Shown here one piece after another: positions 59,067 through 64,000 of a DNA stretch of 64,000 bases. The stretch comes from Trichodelitschia bisporula (taxonomy: Eukaryota > Ascomycota > Dothideomycetes > Phaeotrichales > Phaeotrichaceae), in contig ML996701.1 of the NCBI GenBank assembly GCA_010356995.1, positions 612,963-676,962 on the forward strand. Direction: 5' to 3'. The notes beneath the pieces are model-generated. The model was not told where the DNA came from. It made no database searches and saw only the letters and a program-made list of their open reading frames with translations. Position 1 is the first letter of the stretch. Each line of letters starts with the position of its first letter. A program made the position numbers and the translations under genes.

Positions 59067-60077
59067 TCACCCCCTCCTAAAATCCGGCATCGCCTTCCTC
59101 TCCCGCTGCGCAACCTTCTTCCTCCTCCTCTCCACCGCCTTCGTCCTCTCCGACCCCTTCATCCCCTCAAACTTCTCGACAAGGACCTTCTTCCTCACCT
59201 CGCTCTTCTTGAGGAAGAAAGGCTTCTTGCCCTGCGCAACCGCCTCCCGCTCCTCCCTCTTAACCTTCTTGAGCACCTCCTTCTCCCGCGCACGCGCCTT
59301 CGCCGTCGCAACTCGGCTCTCGAGCCGAACGACGGAGCGCTGGATCTCCTCCCTCTCCTCTGCCGTCAATCGGACCTGGTTCCCACGCGCCTTCTTATCC
59401 GCTGCAAGTTTCGCCCGCAATTCCTTAAGTTCGCTCTGCTCATACTCGGCCAAGAATGCGTACCGCGGGTCGTCGACTACGGCTACGGGCGGCGGTTGTC
59501 CAGGGATCGGATCAAAGCGCGGATCGCGCGTCTTGCTCGCCGGCAGCGTGACCGCAAGTCTCTTACGAGTGACGGGACGATTACTCGGCAGCGACGTCGG
59601 TGCATGCTTAGCACGCTTCCGCGGTGCATCTTCATCCTCCCCATCATCTTCATCCAAATCCGAGTCCGAACCGGCGTCCGAATGTGCCTTCTTCGCTTTC
59701 CTCTTCGTTGCCTTGGTAGCTTGTGCGGTGCGCTGTGCTTCCTTGGCCTCCTTGGCCGCTGCGCGGGCTTCGCGGATTTCGCGTAGCCGGTCGCGCAGGC
59801 CGTCGAGTTTGCGTTCTGAGTCCGCAGTGCGGGGGGCGGGACGGGTGCGTTTCTTGGGTGAGAGGGTGTCTTGGGCGGCGGCGAGGGCGCCGAAGGAGAC
59901 GTGGGCTAGGCGACGGCGGACTGTGGTGTCGTTGTTGGAGGGGGTGGAGGAGGAGGATGCTGCGTCGGAGTCGGAGTCGGAGTCAGAGACGGAGACGGAG
60001 GCGGAGGAGGGGGCTTCGGAGGCGGCGGAGTGGAACACTTCTTCCGGGTCGGAGGCGGAATCGGGATCGGGTGCCAT
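59067..60077 (-). CDS. RRP36: rRNA biogenesis protein Rrp36
   Basis: A single minus-strand exon of 336 residues. The N-terminus is an acidic Ser/Asp-rich stretch (SVSVSDSDSDSDAASSSS) and the middle has Lys/Ala/Glu-rich helices and basic clusters likely to serve as nucleolar signals. The conserved Rrp36 region begins at about 190 (SKTRDPRFDPIPGQ, YAFLAEYEQSELKELRAKL). It continues through VRLTAEEREEIQRSVVRLES to GKKPFFLKKSEVRKKVLVEK, the family hallmark, and ends RKAMPDFRRG. Rrp36 is a nucleolar component of the SSU processome needed for early 35S pre-rRNA cleavage and 18S production. Size and motif order match other ascomycete members, with a longer acidic N-terminus. The ATG at 60077 is the first in frame. 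Confidence 0.93.
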   Translation of the reverse strand: MAPDPDSASDPEEVFHSAASEAPSSASVSVSDSDSDSDAASSSSTPSNNDTTVRRRLAHVSFGALAAAQDTLSPKKRTRPAPRTADSERKLDGLRDRLREIREARAAAKEAKEAQRTAQATKATKRKAKKAHSDAGSDSDLDEDDGEDEDAPRKRAKHAPTSLPSNRPVTRKRLAVTLPASKTRDPRFDPIPGQPPPVAVVDDPRYAFLAEYEQSELKELRAKLAADKKARGNQVRLTAEEREEIQRSVVRLESRVATAKARAREKEVLKKVKREEREAVAQGKKPFFLKKSEVRKKVLVEKFEGMKGSERTKAVERRRKKVAQRERKAMPDFRRG

Positions 60078-60460
60078 TGTGGTGGGGTAGGTTGTTGAGG
60101 GGGGGTTGAGTTGAGGTTTTGATGGTGGTGGTTTGGTGGACGTTGGGTGTTGGAAAAGTTTAAGGCTGGGATGCAGGTTGCACGTGACGCGTGCGGAACG
60201 ACGACATGTCGTCCAGTTCTCGTCGCCTCCACCTCTCTTCTGTACTCAACATGCAGCGTATGAGTTGATATGGACTTTAGAAGACTGGCACATCGATAAC
60301 TCTACCAACCTTGACTTTGACACAATCACCGGGCACTTGGTGGAAGTTTGGAAGGTGAATGCAGCACACGAACGCCGAATGATAACGACAGACACAATCA
60401 AGACGACAACGCTGAACCACGTCCGAAGACCTTATCGACCGCTTATTCTCCGCATCCTCT
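60078..60460. other. Intergenic upstream of RRP36
   Basis: 383 bases holding the RRP36 promoter and the 3' UTR of the next minus-strand gene. Nothing else was seen. Confidence 0.45.
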
Positions 60461-61339
60461 TCACTCCAGGGTCACACTCGACTCGGGTGTGTACGACAAG
60501 AGCCGTCGGTGCTTGCGGCCGTGGTTCTTCAGGCCGTCGTCAGTCTGAATGTCCTCCTGCTTCCTCTTCTCCTTTGCATCTTCATCACGCTTCCCCTTGT
60601 GCTCTGCATCCTCCCCAAGCTCCCTCTTCTGCTCTGCATCCTCAGTACTCATCCTCCTATCCGTTCCGTATTTATAATGTTCATCCCGCCAGAACTCCGC
60701 GGAAGCATCGGTGGTCGCCGTGTTCGCACCCATGTACTCTCTGAGACTAGCACTAGTGACTTTCCGCACATCAGCCTTTGCACCCTCCATCGGCCCGCCC
60801 GTCTGAACCCAAGCAACAATGTTGTAATCGTTCCAGAACCAAGGATCATTGCGTAGCTCCCTATCGAGGTCGACGTTCGATGAATCAAACATCACCCTCA
60901 CGCGTTCGAAAAGGTTCAAATAGAGATCCAGATCCAGATCAAACGATTTGCGTTGCCACGCCATCTTGGCGATCATAGTGTCCATCTCCTTGTGCGGCAG
61001 TCTGCCGTATGTGGCGAACCATTTCCGACAAAACTGGACCCAGTCGTGATCTGCTGCTAAGCATTCGGTCTCGGCGAAGACTTCGCACTCCTTCCACTGA
61101 AGGAAACGCCTCGCATGGAACCTGAACCCATCTTCGGCTTCGGGGTTGTCGAGGTCTTTACTCGTATCCATGGATGGCCTTAGGAGGATATGGTTGGGAC
61201 GGTTCGTGAAGTCGATCAAGCGCTTGTCGCGGATTTCGTCTTGGGTAAGGATGTCGTGGGGGGGAGACGGCGGGGGGGTAGGCAGTAAGGATTTATGAGG
61301 GGAGCCGACAGTTTTGTTGCTATTAATGATGGTAGCCAT
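60461..61339 (-). CDS. Hypothetical protein with charged C-terminal repeats
   Basis: A single minus-strand exon encodes 292 residues from the ATG at 61339 (MATIINSNKTVGSPHKSLLP, then TPPPSPPHDI). The centre is rich in aromatic residues and looks folded (RRFLQWKECEVFAETECLAA, DHDWVQFCRKWFATYGRLPH, PWFWNDYNIVAWVQTGGPM). The C-terminal part has about four imperfect repeats of 10 to 12 residues (EDAEQKREL, EDAEHKGKRD, EDAKEKRKQ) and then a basic stretch. There is no signal peptide or membrane segment. I do not recognise a family. The long frame, ATG context and amphipathic composition support a real gene, probably lineage-specific. Confidence 0.65.
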   Translation of the reverse strand: MATIINSNKTVGSPHKSLLPTPPPSPPHDILTQDEIRDKRLIDFTNRPNHILLRPSMDTSKDLDNPEAEDGFRFHARRFLQWKECEVFAETECLAADHDWVQFCRKWFATYGRLPHKEMDTMIAKMAWQRKSFDLDLDLYLNLFERVRVMFDSSNVDLDRELRNDPWFWNDYNIVAWVQTGGPMEGAKADVRKVTSASLREYMGANTATTDASAEFWRDEHYKYGTDRRMSTEDAEQKRELGEDAEHKGKRDEDAKEKRKQEDIQTDDGLKNHGRKHRRLLSYTPESSVTLE

Positions 61340-62205
61340 GATGTGCAATGTGTGACTGGCTCAATAACAGTGTGGGTCAGTTGGGCCGGGCCGCGTAAAC
61401 AATACATACCCACTCAACCTTCTCAGCTGGACCTTCCCATCATGTCCCGCAAATTGGAAAGCGGTAATCGTGAGGTAAGTCTTCTGGTTGGCGGGAATGA
61501 AGGGGAGGTACGTCTCGGACAGTTGGAGTAGGTACGTGTATTTTAAGTGGTCCGGCCCGCTGTCCAGACTGCTCCTGGAGCTTCAGTCCTCTTCAATCTT
61601 CAGCCGGTTCGACTATTCAGGAGAGCATCGCTATCGTTTGGTTATTGAAGTCTACGTGGAGTGCAAGAACAGATTGATCCATCCTTCATGTGACGTAAGG
61701 CCCCGATGCACCTGGCCCTTGAGATGAAGTAAAGAAGGAGAATTGGTATTCATGGAAGGAACATACTTACTGGGGGTAGTGACATACGAGTTTGGCATGA
61801 CTGGAAGGAAATTTGGGTGAGCCCGGATGGAGGATACTGTAGTGTGGTATGTTGCTTACGTGGCAAGCATCGCATCTGAATGGAAGTGGGCCCACCGCCC
61901 ACCTTTTGTAGTTCCTTGTTTTTCGTTTTATTTTCAGTCATGCGCTCGTCGTTCTGCAAAGCTGATGGTGATACTACAATTAGCTTTTCAGTGCCATCCA
62001 CGCAGGCTTGAGCAATCATAAGGGCAGTCCACGGACATGGAGGAAGTGGTTCGGAAGGAGACTCCCGAGCACTTGCTCCCTTTTGCAACGCCTTCTGATG
62101 GCATCAGCCATGGTCTTACCACCACGCGGCCTACGTCACCCAGTGCCCGGGACCAACTCTGACCACCGATATGCCAAAGATCTGCCACCAGGGAATGGGG
62201 TACGC
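61340..62205. other. Intergenic
   Basis: Promoter of the hypothetical gene and unassigned sequence up to the dispersed repeat. A short frame starting ATGTCCCGCAAATTGG at 61442 meets a GTAAGT donor, but I cannot follow it further. Confidence 0.35.
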
Positions 62206-62408
62206 TGATGTGGGTATAGAGAAGCATTCTTATGTAAGCAAGAGACATGATGCAATCTGACTATGGTAGAAGGAAGGAGCAAAGGAGGATACCTGGTATC
62301 GTGTATTCAGGTTTCAAGAGTCTCTCCGTCTCTTTCTCTCTTCGTCTTCTACTTCAACCTGCAATTTACACAGATGTCATTGCCTGTGTACGAGCCTTGC
62401 TCCCATCA
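62206..62408 (+). repeat. Dispersed repeat copy B, LTR-like fossil
   Basis: Matches 3079-3269 in the same orientation with a small length difference. The TATA-like position reads TATGTAAG here. The pyrimidine-rich block TCTTCTACTTCAA and the end GCCTTGCTCCCATCA are shared. I read it as an old solo-LTR-like remnant; no internal coding region is adjacent. Confidence 0.6.
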
Positions 62409-64000
62409 TACGCTCGCTCCTGCGAGATCCGACTCGCATACTGCAACACCTGACGGACTCACGCACACCGGCACTCGCAGCACCGATAGGAAATTCATAC
62501 GCATGAGGCGCTAGACTACCACCGCCCTCCTCGTCGACTTTCAGGCAAGAGATCTCAGATTCAAGGAGCGTCGTGCTCGGTTGTGCTGTAGTTCCTAGCG
62601 ACGAGCCCGTCCAGTGGGGTACTGGACCTCATTCCCCGCGGAGTTCGCACGTTCCGTGCGGGAAGTCCATCGGTATGCCGTCTCACAAAGCCAGATGCCG
62701 AGCCGCTTCATCAAGTGCACCCCAACAGCAACGCCCAAAGCCGATATCACATCCGCAACTTAACTCGGCCAGCCTTCCCTCAGCCCCAACCTGCCGATCC
62801 CGGTCCCGATCCACCCAATCGGCCCGAAACCCCATGCACACGGTGATCCGCGTTTCACCACCGACCCTACTCATAAAACACCGCAACGCCGAGTGTTTCC
62901 ACGCCCAAGCCCACAAAACACCCCCCCATCGTCCCGCATAAACGCACACCCTTCATGTCCCTCCGCAGTAAACGACGCATACGCCGCGCGCCTTGCATCT
63001 CGCAATGGAGCCTCAAACGGACCGCCGCAGGGCTGGCGACGCCACATTTCGGGCAGATAATGAATGCGGTGACATATCCCACGCGTGTCCCCGCGCGGAT
63101 CAAACTGCAATGGCGTCGCGCGCTCGCGACGTACACCGATTATATGCCACCGCGTCTCGCGTTCGCGATGCACGCGGATTATGCCACTGCATACGGATAC
63201 AGGCCCCCGCACTGTCCACAAAACCACGAAGTACACCGCCGCCGAACAGCCCCGCCGACCCCACTGCGAGCGGAACCGTTAAACTGAAACGAAACGCAGC
63301 CGGTGTTTGGCGTAGAGTGGGGAGTGGGGGCTAGGCCCTGGTTCTAGCCCCGCCGCGCCGCTGGCTGGGAACTCATGGTGGAGAAAGTCGCTGCCGCTGT
63401 CATTGGCATTGGGGGGCGCGGGGCGGGCAGGCACTTTGTCTACCGGGGAATGCAGACTCTGCATCTACCCCAAGCCCGCGCGCTCCACCGCACCAATCAC
63501 CCGCTTTCCCGACCTGCCTGCCAAGCGCCCAAGCGCGCACGCGCCGGGCGGCATCCCGGTTTGCTGCGGCTGGGGTGGGCGAGAGGGTGCCGAACCGCGG
63601 GGGTTTTTTTGGGGAGGAGAGGGGGAACAGACAGAGCCGAAGGATGAAAGTGCAGGCTTCAGATGGGGAAGGAGGGAGGCCGCAGGTATAGGGTGCCGAG
63701 GGAGATATAGGGTGCACAGGTTTGAGGGCTATTTGGACTGTACTCGTACTTGGGCGCGAGGTCACAGTGGAGGGAGGACGCGGACGCGGCGCGAAGACGC
63801 TGCGTCTGGATGTTGCGCGGTGGGCGACGGTGGGCGACGGTGTGGCTGGCTTGCGGGTTCGGCGTTGGGTGCGATGTACGACGCGAGGAGGGGAGTGGGC
63901 AGGGATGGAGGGTGTATAGAGATTTTGGGTTGAGAGAATTGGATGAAGGAAAGGTTGTCCGCGATGGTGGGAGGATGGGAAGCAGAAGAATTGATGCTGC
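62409..64000. other. Gene-poor right end
   Basis: Several overlapping frames at 62570-63330 and 63375-63930 occur on both strands, as expected for GC-rich DNA. None shows a known motif. A gene continuing beyond 64000 cannot be excluded. Confidence 0.35.

Noticed and set aside
59209-60109. Ser- and Arg-rich plus-strand frames up to 293 residues
   Set aside because: Antisense shadow of RRP36; the content is just the complement of Lys/Ala/Glu and Ser/Asp codons.
63403-63933. 176-residue plus-strand frame near the right end
   Set aside because: Gly/Arg-rich composition from GC-rich DNA, non-ATG start, and open antisense frames; no motif recognised.
1-64000. CRISPR arrays, bacterial operons, ribosome binding sites
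   Set aside because: None seen; the window is eukaryotic, and tandem repeats found lack spacers.

Overview
The window looks like chromosomal DNA of a filamentous ascomycete (Pezizomycotina). Genes are interrupted by very short GT-AG introns, mostly 41 to 58 bases, with CTAAC, CTGAC or CTAAT branch sites. Coding sequence is GC-rich. The proteins (an AT-hook Mif2/CENP-C, Pex16, a Hook dynein adaptor, a secretory lipase, a NACHT-type remnant) fit that group. No bacterial operons, CRISPR arrays or convincing tRNA or rRNA genes were seen.

Layout. 1-1009: 3' part of a cysteine-rich single-pass membrane protein. 1434-2603: RPN8, a proteasome lid subunit. 3752-4656: a secreted protein of unknown family. 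6608-8826: a secretory lipase with a long low-complexity basic tail. 8.8-13.2 kb: gene-poor, with one short CCHC open frame and one half of an inverted dispersed repeat. 13243-14537: PEX16. 15099-18042: MIF2/CENP-C. 18360-20143 (minus): tubulin cofactor B, convergent with MIF2. 20.1-26.7 kb: gene-free DNA upstream of a Myb/SANT regulator (about 26.7-28.8 kb). 30653-33838 (minus): a nine-exon Hook gene. 34219-35775 (minus): an F-box protein. 35.8-40.0 kb: no recognised gene, but a long hairpin. 40065-40539: a small secreted six-cysteine SH3-like protein with a Kex2 site. 40.5-45.3 kb: fossil retrotransposon DNA and a broken NACHT-type gene. 45353-47457 (minus): SCD6/LSM14. 49093-50184 (minus): a SWIRM protein. 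50.2-58.1 kb: gene-free. 58.15-58.64 kb: a decayed E2-like gene. 59067-60077 (minus): RRP36. 60461-61339 (minus): an unknown protein. 62206-62408: a second copy of a repeat also present at 3079-3269.

The genes are independent housekeeping units rather than a pathway: protein turnover (RPN8, F-box protein), tubulin and dynein biology (tubulin cofactor B, Hook), kinetochore (MIF2), peroxisomes (PEX16), mRNA control (SCD6), ribosome assembly (RRP36) and chromatin or transcription (SWIRM and Myb proteins). The most unusual points are a few introns far longer than the local norm (631, 986, 244 and 230 bases), a probable GC-AG intron in the Hook gene, an E2-like remnant whose catalytic cysteine codon reads tyrosine, a secreted lipase with a histone-like tail, and several repeat structures. 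I found no system that I can call new with confidence. All exon boundaries were inferred by eye from frames, splice signals and family knowledge.
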